Shown here one piece after another: positions 1 to 8,431 of a stretch of DNA of 64,000 bases (position 1 is the first letter of the stretch; every line of letters begins with the position of its first letter). The notes beneath the pieces are model-generated. The model saw nothing but the letters and a program-made list of their open reading frames with translations, ran no database searches and was not told the origin of the DNA. This DNA is from Spiro-02 sp034114085 (GTDB lineage Bacteria > Spirochaetota > Spirochaetia > Sphaerochaetales > Sphaerochaetaceae): assembly GCA_034114085.1 (NCBI GenBank), contig JAXEWB010000092.1, positions 1 through 64,000 of the forward strand. Direction: 5' to 3'. The position numbers and the translations under genes are program-made.

Positions 1-371
1 TACGTCCTGCATGTCGGAGCTATCTGTTGGCTACGTCCTGCTCGCTGGGCTTGCCTTCCGCTGAAGCTCCACTCAATAAGCAGCGCCATCCAGATGATTG
101 ACTTCACAAGAAGATGAGGGCATCGCCCAAAAGCCAAAAGACCTATTCGTGTAACAGCCCCTCATCAATAGACGGCCTGAAAAGCCTCCATCATCACAAA
201 ACATAACGCACCTAAACTGAACGTCATTTTTTTCGTACAGAAACCTAACGTAACAAATCGCTACGTCAGATATTTTATTACAAACTATAGAATTAACTCT
301 CAAAACCCGCTTGTCGTTCCGGGCAAAGAAGCGTATTATCGGCATAGCGAATCAGAGTTGGAGCAGAGAAC
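1..371. other. Upstream region without a convincing gene
   Basis: No gene is supported here. The ten bases TACGTCCTGC occur twice (1-10 and 32-41), which may mark a small repeat or the edge of an element lying outside the window. A minus-strand open frame of 90 codons (73-345) has no ribosome binding site that I can see, no recognisable domain, and overlaps the promoter of the ABC operon, so I do not call it. The right end holds that promoter. Confidence 0.5.
311..339 (+). promoter_or_regulatory. Candidate sigma-70 promoter of ABC operon
   Basis: A -35 box TTGTCG (311-316) and a -10 box TATTAT (334-339) are separated by 17 bases, about 30 bases before the first permease start. The -10 matches the consensus at five of six positions and the -35 at four. 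Confidence 0.5.
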
Positions 372-1268
372 ATGCAATCGGTTAGGCAGCGTACCATCGT
401 CACAAAACACAAACAGCTTTCAAAAACCACGCCATACCTCTATATGCTCCCAGCACTGGCGCTGGCGTTCGTATTCTGCCTTTGGCCGTTCTTCAAGACC
501 ATCGTCAACAGCCTCAGCATCGTCAACTATTCCGGCAAGGTCGTGCAGTTCGTCGGACTGGATAATTTCAGGGAACTGTTCGCAAGCTCCAGCTTCAGGA
601 CCAGCTTGAAGAATACATTCCGCTTTACCGCGATTTTCGTACCGGTGAATGTAGTGGTCTGCATGCTCTGCGCCCTGCTTTGCTATCGCAAGCGGAGGGG
701 GACGGCGTTCAACGAACTGTTGTTCTTCCTGCCGATGGCCGTGGCCATGTCCAGCGCGGCGATGATATTCAAAGCCCTCTTCAATCCGATGATCGGGGTC
801 GTCAACTGGATTCTGGGCGTCGATATCAACTGGTTCAACGACCCCTCGAAGGCGATGTTTACGCTGGTCACCCTCGGTGTATGGCTTGACATCGGGCTCG
901 ATTTCATCCTGCTGCTGGCCGCCTTGAGGAACGTACCTCCGCAGTTGACTGAATCGGCGGAGCTTGAAGGCGCGGGAGCGTGGAGAAAGTTCCGTAGCGT
1001 CCAGCTGCCGCTCATCACCCCCACCCTGATGTTCGTCATCTGCACCAATATCAAGGACGCGATGCTGATCTGCGCACCGGTGATGATTTTGACGGAAGGG
1101 GGACCGTACCGCTCGACGCAGACACTGGTCTACCAGATGTACCTCGAAGGTTTCAGGTCAGGCAACTATACGCTGGGTTCGACGATCAGCGTCGTCGTAT
1201 TCCTCTTGTCGCTGGTATTGCTGCTCCTGCTGTTCCGCTTTGAGAAACGGGGGGTATACTACTCATGA
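372..1268 (+). CDS. Carbohydrate ABC transporter permease (MalF/UgpA type)
   Basis: This is an inner-membrane permease subunit of a sugar importer. The 298-residue protein has a hydrophilic N-terminus, about six membrane segments and, near residues 195-215, the conserved EAA loop (ESAELEGAGAWRKFRSVQLP) that contacts the ATPase. Its length is normal for the family. The start has GGAG about nine bases upstream. Its stop overlaps the next permease start by four bases (ATGA), which shows translational coupling. No ATPase gene is in the cluster, so a shared MsmK/UgpC-type ATPase encoded elsewhere probably energises it. The substrate is not readable from the sequence; the epimerase-like gene downstream suggests a sugar or polyol. 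Confidence 0.93.
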   Translation: MQSVRQRTIVTKHKQLSKTTPYLYMLPALALAFVFCLWPFFKTIVNSLSIVNYSGKVVQFVGLDNFRELFASSSFRTSLKNTFRFTAIFVPVNVVVCMLCALLCYRKRRGTAFNELLFFLPMAVAMSSAAMIFKALFNPMIGVVNWILGVDINWFNDPSKAMFTLVTLGVWLDIGLDFILLLAALRNVPPQLTESAELEGAGAWRKFRSVQLPLITPTLMFVICTNIKDAMLICAPVMILTEGGPYRSTQTLVYQMYLEGFRSGNYTLGSTISVVVFLLSLVLLLLLFRFEKRGVYYS

Positions 1269-2089
1269 ACATCCGCCGGATCAAGGACTACGGGGTATTC
1301 GCCGTCGCCACATTGATTGGCTGCATCGTGATATTCCCGATATTCTGGAGCTTCATGGCCTCGTTCTTCCCAATCGGGGATTTCAGCGCCTGGCCGCCCA
1401 GACTCGTTCCGACACAAATTGAATGGTCGAACTATGCGCGGGCTATCCAGGAATCGATGTTGTTGAGGTTCATGGTCAATTCCTTGGTGACGGCGGTTGG
1501 CGGCACAATCATACGGATGACGGTGGCGATTCTCGCGGCGTTCGCCGCGGCGTTCCTGACCTTCCGGGGAAGGGACTTCATCTTTATGTTGATTCTCTCC
1601 ACTATGCTGCTTCCATCCGACGCGCTGTTGATCGAGAACTATCTGACCGTCCAGCGGCTGGGGCTGCTCGACACCTGGTTCGGCATCGTATCTATCTACC
1701 TGTTGGCGCCGACGCAGATATTCATGCTCCGCCAGTTCTTCAAGACGATTCCCCATGAATACCGCGAGGCCGCGGCGATAGACGGATGCGGAAACATCCG
1801 TTTCTTGACCAAGATCGTCATGCCCATGGCGCGACCGGTGGTTTTGGTGCTTGCGTTACAGTCCTTTACCGGAATCTGGAACGCCTATCTCTGGCCGTTG
1901 CTGGTCACGAATACCCCCCGGATGCGGACGGTACAGGTAGGCGTCACCATGCTCGGCTTTTCAGAGAGCCTGGATTTCGGGCCGACATTCGCGGCGATAT
2001 CGCTGGTGACGATACCCGTCGTTTTGGCGTTCATCTTCCTGCGCAAGCGAATCGTCAACGGAGTGACCTCCTCTGGTATCGTAGGATGA
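1265..2089 (+). CDS. Carbohydrate ABC transporter permease (MalG/UgpE type)
   Basis: This second permease of the sugar importer has 274 residues, about six membrane segments and an EAA loop at about residues 165-185 (EYREAAAIDGCGNIRFLTKI). It pairs with the upstream permease, which it overlaps by four bases, to form the heterodimeric channel. A gap of 223 bases separates it from the binding-protein gene. Paired inverted repeats in that gap may set different mRNA levels for the two parts of the transporter. Confidence 0.93.
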   Translation: MNIRRIKDYGVFAVATLIGCIVIFPIFWSFMASFFPIGDFSAWPPRLVPTQIEWSNYARAIQESMLLRFMVNSLVTAVGGTIIRMTVAILAAFAAAFLTFRGRDFIFMLILSTMLLPSDALLIENYLTVQRLGLLDTWFGIVSIYLLAPTQIFMLRQFFKTIPHEYREAAAIDGCGNIRFLTKIVMPMARPVVLVLALQSFTGIWNAYLWPLLVTNTPRMRTVQVGVTMLGFSESLDFGPTFAAISLVTIPVVLAFIFLRKRIVNGVTSSGIVG

Positions 2090-2109
2090 TGAGGGAGGAA
2101 ATGAAGATT

Positions 2110-2211
2110 GTCCAGAAAGTCGGTTCAAAATCAGAAATCCTGCGTTTTGCGCTTGTCGGGAAGAGGTCGCCCTGTAAAAGGATACTTTTCTGGACAGGCC
2201 GGGACAAGTGC
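2110..2211 (+). other. Interleaved inverted repeats before binding-protein gene
   Basis: Two inverted repeats are interleaved. Arm A (2110-2119) pairs with 2185-2195 with one bulged base. Arm B (2149-2157) pairs with 2203-2211 with one wobble. The order A-B-A'-B' fits either a pseudoknot or two alternative hairpins in the permease-to-binding-protein spacer. It has no T-tract and so is not a terminator. Confidence 0.35.
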
Positions 2212-2312
2212 TTCTGCGATGCCAAAACCTTGGTAGGGGCCAAGACATTGAAAATCATTCGGAGCCACGCTGGCCAAGGACATAGAGAGACAACCACAAG
2301 GAGAATTGCATC

Positions 2313-3680
2313 ATGAAACCGATTGTGAAAATGCATACAGTCATCTGCGCATTGCTTCTGATTCCGGCTTTTACAATATTCGCCGGGGGCGCGAAAGAGA
2401 TTTCGGGCCAGACGGACGGTCCCGAGGAAATCGTCTGGTGGCATTCCAACAGCGGACTGCTCGGCCAAGCGACCGACAAGCTGGTGAAGGAGTTCAATGA
2501 GACCGTCGGCGCGGAACAGGGAATCACGGTCACTCCAGTGTACCAGGGCAAGGCGGCGGACGTGCTGACCAAGCTCCGGGCGGTGATGCAGGGCAAGGAC
2601 GCCAAGGCCCTTCCCGACATCGCCCAGCTCGACGCGACAGGAGTCATCGATATCCGCGACTACGACAGACTGCTTTCGATGGATGAGCTAATGGCCGGTA
2701 CGGGCTATGATTTGGGTCAGATTGAAGAAGGTGCCGCCTTGTCGATTACCTACAAGGACAAGATGATCGGCATGCCGTTCAACAGCTCGACAATCCTCCT
2801 CTACTACAACAAGGATGCGTTCAAAGAGGCGGGCCTTGACCCGGAAGAACCGCCGAAGACGATAGCGCGGATGGCGGAGTATGCGCAGCGGCTCGTAGCC
2901 AAGGATGAGAACGGCAGGGTCGAACGCTATGGTTTCGCGGGAGTGCCGACCACCTATGAACTTACCGCGTGGATCGGACAGCAGAACGGCGTATCCTATC
3001 TGACCGACATGCGCAACGGTCATGACGGCAACCCCACCAAGGTGATCTTCGATGAGAACGGTACCATGGAGATATTCCTGAGCGAATGGGAAAAACTCTG
3101 GCAAAGCGGGGGACTTGTGAACCTGACCAGCGGAGTCTCCCAGGAATTCGCCGCGGGCAAGGTCGCCATGATCGCCGCGTCCACCAGCAATCTGACGACG
3201 CTTCTGTCCGCCATCGACGGCAAGTTCGAGCTTGGCGTCGCCTATCTGCCCAAGGTAGTTGAAGGCGCCGACAGCGGAGTGAACGTAGGCGGCGGGGCGC
3301 TGTTCGCCCTTGACCGAGGCCTGGACCATCAGCGGGCCATCGCGCAGTTCATCGAGTTCGCGGTCAGTCCTGAGCAACAATTGCAATGGCATGTCCAGAC
3401 CGGATACTTCCCCGTCAACATCGGTACATACGAGCTGGAGGGCTTCAAGGAGCATGTCGCGAAGAACCCGTTGTTCCAAGTGGCGATTGACCAATTGCAC
3501 GACAGTGACCCACGTGTGCAGGGCGTATGGATACCTTCCGGCTATCAGGTCTACTACGCTTTCCAGAACGGCATCAGGGAGATGCTTGAGACGGGCAAGA
3601 GCGTCCAGCGGACGGTACAAGACCTCGCCGCCGAAATCAACAAGTATATCAGCGACTACAACCGGATGAATCAGCAATGA
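2313..3680 (+). CDS. Sugar ABC transporter substrate-binding protein
   Basis: This is an exported solute-binding protein of the bacterial extracellular family 1 (UgpB/MalE-like), 455 residues. Residues 1 to about 24 form a Sec signal peptide ending in TIFA before GGAKE. There is no lipobox cysteine, so it is predicted to be periplasmic and not lipid-anchored. The mature part shows the usual type-I binding-protein landmarks, such as NSSTILLYYNKDAFKEAGLD and a C-terminal region rich in aromatic residues. AAGGAG lies nine bases before the ATG. Its stop overlaps the start of the epimerase-like gene by four bases. It delivers the substrate to the two permeases encoded upstream. Confidence 0.93.
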   Translation: MKPIVKMHTVICALLLIPAFTIFAGGAKEISGQTDGPEEIVWWHSNSGLLGQATDKLVKEFNETVGAEQGITVTPVYQGKAADVLTKLRAVMQGKDAKALPDIAQLDATGVIDIRDYDRLLSMDELMAGTGYDLGQIEEGAALSITYKDKMIGMPFNSSTILLYYNKDAFKEAGLDPEEPPKTIARMAEYAQRLVAKDENGRVERYGFAGVPTTYELTAWIGQQNGVSYLTDMRNGHDGNPTKVIFDENGTMEIFLSEWEKLWQSGGLVNLTSGVSQEFAAGKVAMIAASTSNLTTLLSAIDGKFELGVAYLPKVVEGADSGVNVGGGALFALDRGLDHQRAIAQFIEFAVSPEQQLQWHVQTGYFPVNIGTYELEGFKEHVAKNPLFQVAIDQLHDSDPRVQGVWIPSGYQVYYAFQNGIREMLETGKSVQRTVQDLAAEINKYISDYNRMNQQ

Positions 3681-4567
3681 CGAATGAACGACTGGCGACA
3701 TCCACCAATATCATCAGCTTCCGCCGGGACGGGGGGAAAACCCCCATGGTGGAGCTGATACCCCGTCTGGCAGAAGCGGGCTGGCGAAATCTCGATCTCA
3801 ATTTCTGTGAGATGATGAATCCTTCCTCGGTTCTCCGTACCGACGCATGGCGCGGGTATGTCGAACGACTGAGCACCATGAAAGAGGAATTCGGCCTCCG
3901 GTACATCCAGTCCCACGCACCATATGACTATGACCGCTTCGCGATGGAGAAATCCGCCGCGACCGCCAGCGATGCATTGGTCAAGCGGGCGATCCTAGCG
4001 TCGGCGGAGCTTGAGGTACGGCATGTCGTGATTCATCCGGCGAAAGGAGACGGTTCTGAACCAGCGGCGCGGCTACGGGAAAAGAATATCCGCTGGCTTT
4101 CTCCTTTCGTGGAGATAGCCGAACAGCGGGGCATATCCATCGCATTGGAAAACCTCGACGCGCAGGGGGAGATCAGGGAGGCCGAAGAGTTGTGCGCTCT
4201 GGTCGACGCCTTCGCCACTCCATCCGTCGGAGTCTGTTACGACTTCGGGCACGCCCATCTCGGCGGGCAGGACCATGCGCGGAACATCAGGACATACGGC
4301 GGACGGCTGGTCGCCACCCATGTCGCCGACAACCACGGCAAGACCGACGAGCATCTCCTCCCCTTCTACGGTACGGTGCCTTGGGAACAGTGCATGAAAA
4401 CGCTCTCCGAAATCGGGTATGCGGGATATCTCACTTATGAGGTGATGTTCTTCACCAGCCATCTGCCGGAGCCTTTGAAACCCTCGATGCTACGCCACGC
4501 TATGGATGTCGGAATGTATCTATGCTCGATGATGGGGGATGAACCGCCTACGGAGGCTTCTCGTTAA
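3677..4567 (+). CDS. Sugar phosphate isomerase/epimerase family TIM barrel
   Basis: The 296-residue protein belongs to the xylose isomerase-like / AP endonuclease family 2 fold. Divalent-metal ligands of this fold are visible as the Glu in ALENLD, the Asp in CYDFGHAH, the His in THVADNHGKTDEH and the Glu in LTYEVMF. Enzymes of this group isomerise or epimerise free or phosphorylated sugars, or act on inosose; the exact substrate cannot be read. It is translationally coupled to the binding-protein gene (ATGA overlap), so it most likely processes the imported compound. Its last four bases overlap the end of the convergent merR gene. Confidence 0.85.
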   Translation: MTNERLATSTNIISFRRDGGKTPMVELIPRLAEAGWRNLDLNFCEMMNPSSVLRTDAWRGYVERLSTMKEEFGLRYIQSHAPYDYDRFAMEKSAATASDALVKRAILASAELEVRHVVIHPAKGDGSEPAARLREKNIRWLSPFVEIAEQRGISIALENLDAQGEIREAEELCALVDAFATPSVGVCYDFGHAHLGGQDHARNIRTYGGRLVATHVADNHGKTDEHLLPFYGTVPWEQCMKTLSEIGYAGYLTYEVMFFTSHLPEPLKPSMLRHAMDVGMYLCSMMGDEPPTEASR

Positions 4568-5031
4568 TTCGCGGAAGCATGTACCTTTTGCTGGAATGTA
4601 CACCGGTCCGCGAACTGACAGGTGGCGCAGGCCTGTCCCGGACAGTCCTGGAAACCATCGCCGGCACCCTCCAATTGATGGACATGCCAAGACAACTCCC
4701 CGATCCGATGCTCAATCGAGGCTTTCCGCTCCAAAGCGTCGCTGAGCTTGCTCCGATACTGCTTCAACAACTGCAACCGCCGCAGCTCGCCGGTGGAGTC
4801 TTCGTTGCCGAGACGGATGATCTGCCCGATTTCTTCAAGTGAAAAGTCAAGGCCCTTCAGTTCGATGATGCGGGAGATATAGACAAGATCGGCGTCGGAA
4901 TAATACCGTTGCCCGCCATCGCTGCGGCTTTGCGTCTTCAACAGCCCCAAGGATTCATAATACCTGACGGTCCGTACCGTCACTCCGGCCTTGCGGGCCA
5001 ATTCCCCGATCCGATATCTCCCTGTTTCCAT
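4564..5031 (-). CDS. MerR family transcriptional regulator with Cys-rich C-terminus
   Basis: This is a DNA-binding regulator of about 155 residues. The N-terminal winged helix (YRIGELARKAGVTVRTVRYY) is typical of MerR, followed by a dimerisation coiled coil. Near the C-terminus four cysteines occur in the order C-x4-C-x2-C-x5-C. SoxR-type regulators have a comparable cluster that holds [2Fe-2S], but the spacing differs, so metal or Fe-S sensing is only an inference. I started at the Met before ETGRYRIGE because the longer frame adds 19 residues not seen in the family. It is convergent with the sugar operon and divergent from radC. Confidence 0.85.
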   Translation of the reverse strand: METGRYRIGELARKAGVTVRTVRYYESLGLLKTQSRSDGGQRYYSDADLVYISRIIELKGLDFSLEEIGQIIRLGNEDSTGELRRLQLLKQYRSKLSDALERKASIEHRIGELSWHVHQLEGAGDGFQDCPGQACATCQFADRCTFQQKVHASAN

Positions 5032-5243
5032 ATCCCTGTTGTAGCATGGATCCCCACCGAGCCGCAAGAACCGCCTGGTGTACAACATTCACCATGGTTC
5101 GGTTTTCCTGTAATCACGCGCACATACCGCCATCGGCGCATATTCGCCCGAAAATCCTTGTGTACACCATGTAATCTTGAATCACCACGGAGTATTTCCC
5201 CCATATAGAGGGCATGAAATATCGACACAGCGCACCAATCACC

Positions 5244-5900
5244 ATGGACATCAAGGAACTTCCCAGGGACGAACGGCCACGGGAACGGCTCGAAAAAAGC
5301 GGCGTGACGGCTCTGTCCGACCAAGAATTGCTGGCAATCCTGATTGGTTCGGGCAGCAAGGACCGACCGGTTCAGATTCTCGCACAGGACCTATTGAAAG
5401 TCCTAGACCACGCCCCGGCTTCGGTGGACCTGCCGGAGATACTGAATGTGCGGGGGCTCGGACCGGCGAAAGCGTCGGTCATCTGCGCCGCGTTGGAACT
5501 GGGAAGAAGACGTTTGCCGACTCGCAAACGGCAGATTGCGTCGCCAGCCGATGTCTATCCGTTGATTCAGCACTACGGTACCCGGCAGCAGGAACATTTC
5601 CTCAGCATTTCGCTCAACGGCGCCCACGAGGTTATGGCCGTCTCCGTAGTCTCGGTCGGATTGGTAAACCGGACGCTGGTCCACCCACGCGAAGTATTCG
5701 CCGAAGCGGTCAGGGAACGGGCTACGGCGGTCATCATCGCGCACAACCATCCTTCGGGCAACCTGCAACCTAGCGGAGAAGATGCGGAAGTGACCAGACG
5801 CCTCAAGCAGGCGGGGGAAATCATCGGCATCAAGATTCTGGACCATCTGATATTTGACCACGAGCATTTTTATTCACTGGTGGAGGGGGGAGAATTCTGA
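5244..5900 (+). CDS. radC: RadC family JAMM/MPN+ domain protein
   Basis: The protein is a RadC homologue: an N-terminal helix-hairpin-helix-like region (IKELPRDERPRERL, then ILNVRGLGPAKA) and a C-terminal JAMM metalloprotease-like domain with His-x-His at about residues 167 and 169 and Asp at about 180 (AHNHPSGN...SGED). Despite its name, a role in DNA repair is not firmly established for the family. An in-frame ATG 30 bases upstream (5214) would add ten residues. I prefer the internal Met because family members begin at this point, but neither start has a good Shine-Dalgarno site. Confidence 0.92.
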   Translation: MDIKELPRDERPRERLEKSGVTALSDQELLAILIGSGSKDRPVQILAQDLLKVLDHAPASVDLPEILNVRGLGPAKASVICAALELGRRRLPTRKRQIASPADVYPLIQHYGTRQQEHFLSISLNGAHEVMAVSVVSVGLVNRTLVHPREVFAEAVRERATAVIIAHNHPSGNLQPSGEDAEVTRRLKQAGEIIGIKILDHLIFDHEHFYSLVEGGEF

Positions 5901-5957
5901 GTGCACATGGAGATTTGTAATGCAAATCGTGTTGTGCTTTGAAATATATCAGGGTAC

Positions 5958-6329
5958 ATGATGATGAGGAAATATCAATGGGAGGAACGCAGGAACCTCA
6001 TCATCATCCAGAAACATGGTGGTGGCTTTGAGGGTACATCACAGGACCAGTACAGTCTTATGCACAAGCATGCGCAAAGACCCATGATCACGGTACAGGA
6101 CAAGGATATCGTACAAGTGGAGCTGACCAACGACAGACTTTCCTATTGGGTGCGTTTCGGCGAGCGAACCAATATCGTATTGCAATCCCGACGAAACAAC
6201 TCCTGCGGGGGTGATATTTTTGTCATGTCCCGACCACCGAACTGTGAAGATTTGTCTGGCATTGTGAAGATTCTTTACAATTTACCGTTACATTTTTTCA
6301 CATTTAACATCATGCTACAAAAAGAATAA
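5958..6329 (+). CDS. Hypothetical protein, doubtful
   Basis: This is an open frame of 123 codons with three consecutive ATG codons at the start, preceded by AGGG. I recognise no domain, signal peptide or membrane segment. The C-terminal part is rich in Phe, Leu and Asn and may simply be translated AT-rich spacer. It could be a degraded gene. Kept only because the region would otherwise be empty. Confidence 0.25.
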   Translation: MMMRKYQWEERRNLIIIQKHGGGFEGTSQDQYSLMHKHAQRPMITVQDKDIVQVELTNDRLSYWVRFGERTNIVLQSRRNNSCGGDIFVMSRPPNCEDLSGIVKILYNLPLHFFTFNIMLQKE

Positions 6330-6349
6330 ATTTCTTCACAAAAAATCAC

Positions 6350-6378
6350 TTGCCAATCGGGACCGGTATGTGTATATC
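6350..6378 (+). promoter_or_regulatory. Candidate promoter of InlB-repeat protein gene
   Basis: TTGCCA (6350-6355) and TATATC (6373-6378) are spaced by 17 bases. This would give a 5' leader of about 85 bases before the ATG at 6470. Confidence 0.4.
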
Positions 6379-6469
6379 ACAATATGAAACTACTCGGCAG
6401 ATCTCTCCGGGCAGGATGAAACTTGTATGGCAAGTGTTCGGAGGGTGTGCCGGAAAGAAGGAGATACAC

Positions 6470-7669
6470 ATGCATATCAATCAATCATCATCCATCATCA
6501 AACGTCTGGTGGCATGCTTGGGCATATTGCTTGTGAGCGTCTCGCTCGTGTTTGCAAGTGCCCAGTCGGAACAACTCCACCAGAACGTGACGCAGGCCCT
6601 ATCCGCGGGAGATGTCGCAACGACGATCAAAGCCTATGAGGACTTGCAGAATCAAATGGAAAAAGAGTATTCAAACGCAGTGCAGGATATGGCAAAAGCG
6701 TATGAGAAACGGGACCGCAAGGGCTATGACGAAGCATATGCCACGCTCAACACCCTTGCGTCCTACCGGTTGGACAAGGAGCAGACCGATTCACTGCTGA
6801 AAGCCATTCTCGCAGAGGAAGAGCCGCAGAGAACCGCCGATGCCCAATGGCTGTACCGGAACAGCAAGTATTACAGGCCGACCCTGAGCCTCGACTATTC
6901 AACAAAGGGGGACGGATACAGTTATTCATACAGCCAGCAGCAGACGCTTATGCCGGGAAGTGAAATCACCCTTCCCGACGCGGACGCCCTTCGTTTCAAC
7001 ACCAGCAGGACAGGACAGCTTGTCGGCTGGGGACTGACGCCCGACAGCGTGGCATACCAGGCCGGTGAGACCATCACAATGCCGTTCACAAGCCAGACCC
7101 TGTACGCACAGTGGCAGTCCGCCGTCACTTTCTCCGATCCAGTGTCGGGGATGGATGTCGCCATGGCTGATGTCGAAGACGGCGCAAATATCGCAGTTCC
7201 CGTTCCTACGGCTCCAGACGGCAGCTACATCTTCATGGGATGGCGGGAACGGAGTACCGGAAAGACTTTGGCGTCCGATGCATCGAACTATACCGTAGTA
7301 GGAAAAGGCGCCGCATTCCAAGCGATGTGGAAGAGCTTGATGATCAGCGACCTATATACCGAGCATTATTCGGTCTCCGCATTGCCGGTAAACACACAGC
7401 TCACCGTCGGCTTCACGTTGAAAAGCCAAGGGACTGAACCACTTCGGAACATAACGGTAACATTGTCCTCCGATAGCCCGAACCTGACAGTGCTGAACCC
7501 AACGATTACCTACCGGGGACTTTCGGCTGATGATTCCGGCGTCGCTTCCGGTTTCAGAATCCTGATACACAACGGAGTTCAGGGCGGAACGCAACTGCCG
7601 CTTACGGTAACGGCGACAGATAGCGCAGGAAACAGTTGGAGCCAGACCTTTACCTGCACAGTGAAATAA
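6470..7669 (+). CDS. Exported protein with InlB/Listeria-Bacteroides-type repeats
   Basis: This is a secreted or surface protein of 399 residues of unknown function. A Sec signal peptide covers residues 1 to about 31 (charged start, hydrophobic core, SLVFASA). A helical, charged segment (about 35-130) follows, then one clear and one weaker InlB B-type beta-grasp repeat. The clear one has the hallmark GWGLT, then GETITMPFTSQTLYAQW; the weaker one has FMGWRE, then FQAMWK. The C-terminal 100 residues look like a beta-sandwich adhesion or CARDB-type domain. The start is set by AAGGAG eight bases before ATG 6470; the longer frame to 6350 runs through the promoter. A terminator follows directly. 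Confidence 0.8.
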   Translation: MHINQSSSIIKRLVACLGILLVSVSLVFASAQSEQLHQNVTQALSAGDVATTIKAYEDLQNQMEKEYSNAVQDMAKAYEKRDRKGYDEAYATLNTLASYRLDKEQTDSLLKAILAEEEPQRTADAQWLYRNSKYYRPTLSLDYSTKGDGYSYSYSQQQTLMPGSEITLPDADALRFNTSRTGQLVGWGLTPDSVAYQAGETITMPFTSQTLYAQWQSAVTFSDPVSGMDVAMADVEDGANIAVPVPTAPDGSYIFMGWRERSTGKTLASDASNYTVVGKGAAFQAMWKSLMISDLYTEHYSVSALPVNTQLTVGFTLKSQGTEPLRNITVTLSSDSPNLTVLNPTITYRGLSADDSGVASGFRILIHNGVQGGTQLPLTVTATDSAGNSWSQTFTCTVK

Positions 7670-7691
7670 TTTATCTGCGAATGATATTCGG

Positions 7692-7720
7692 ACGGACCGT
7701 CGTTTTGGCGGTCCGTTTTC
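7692..7720 (+). terminator. Rho-independent terminator
   Basis: A perfect eight-base stem ACGGACCG/CGGTCCGT (7692-7699 and 7709-7716) with a nine-base loop is followed by TTTT, 22 bases after the stop of the InlB-repeat gene. Confidence 0.8.
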
Positions 7721-7772
7721 GTGTCCAGCCATCGATAATCATGCGGACGACGACCTCGCAACAAGTCGCGCA

Positions 7773-8261
7773 ATGAGCGGAAATCCTCATTTGCTCGCAA
7801 TCCTGTTTGATTCATCTACTCAGAGTGTCATTGTCTTTGAGTATGTTAATTCTGATGCGGTAAAGGGTCTTCCCTTTTTTACATGGCTGTATCTGGGATA
7901 TTATGACGCCGGCAAGCACTACGCATTTGATGAAAGCAATCCAAACCAACTGAACTTTAATGCAATGAAAATACAGGAAGGCGCATGGGAAATTATTAGC
8001 GGATATAAAACTTATGTACCATATACATTTGAAATCATATCCACCTCGAACAACAAGTGCATCGCAGCCCTCACAATCGATGGTATAGAGTACGGCAATG
8101 TGCCATTCACATATGTCGATGACGTCAAAATATCCGATTTCACTGCGACAACAGGTGTTCCGCCCGAATACCAAGGCGTCTATGGGACGGATTTCGAAGA
8201 AGTAGTGAGGTCTGAAACACAATATGTCAAGTTCGTCCCTATCGCATATGTACGGCCCTAA
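7773..8261 (+). CDS. Hypothetical protein, low GC
   Basis: The 162-codon frame has no recognisable domain, no signal peptide and no ribosome binding site before its first ATG. Its base composition is clearly more AT-rich than its neighbours, and its sequence is rich in Tyr, Phe, Asn and Ile. It lies between two good terminators, so it is either a small independent gene with a promoter inside 7720-7772 or a fragment of an imported gene that has lost its start. A beta-rich fold seems likely from the alternating pattern. Confidence 0.4.
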   Translation: MSGNPHLLAILFDSSTQSVIVFEYVNSDAVKGLPFFTWLYLGYYDAGKHYAFDESNPNQLNFNAMKIQEGAWEIISGYKTYVPYTFEIISTSNNKCIAALTIDGIEYGNVPFTYVDDVKISDFTATTGVPPEYQGVYGTDFEEVVRSETQYVKFVPIAYVRP

Positions 8262-8279
8262 TCAGCATTGGATTCCGGA

Positions 8280-8315
8280 GCCGTTCCAAATAATTTCCGG
8301 GACGGCCTTTTTTAT
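8280..8315 (+). terminator. Rho-independent terminator
   Basis: GCCGTTCC (8280-8287) pairs with GGGACGGC (8299-8306) with one G-U wobble. It is followed by C and six T. It ends the transcript of the low-GC ORF. Confidence 0.75.
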
Positions 8316-8431
8316 TTTCCAGTAGGTTATTTTCGGTGATATCGGTTCAACTCGATTCAACACTCGACCAACAGCGAGATTTCCTTGCTTTCATAGATAT
8401 TCCATGTAAAAATTCAAAGCAGGAGTATGAT

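Larger units (their letters stand above)
5901..6469. other. Spacer with one doubtful ORF and a promoter
   Basis: This 569-base stretch is richer in A and T than its neighbours. It contains one unrecognised open frame (5958-6329, listed separately) and, near its right end, a promoter for the exported InlB-repeat protein. I see no terminator or RNA gene. Confidence 0.4.

Noticed and set aside
73..345. 90-codon minus-strand frame at the window start
   Set aside because: No ribosome binding site, no domain, and it overlaps the promoter of the ABC operon.
2688..3701. 337-codon minus-strand frame opposite the first binding-protein gene
   Set aside because: It mirrors a clear family protein on the plus strand and shows no family of its own.
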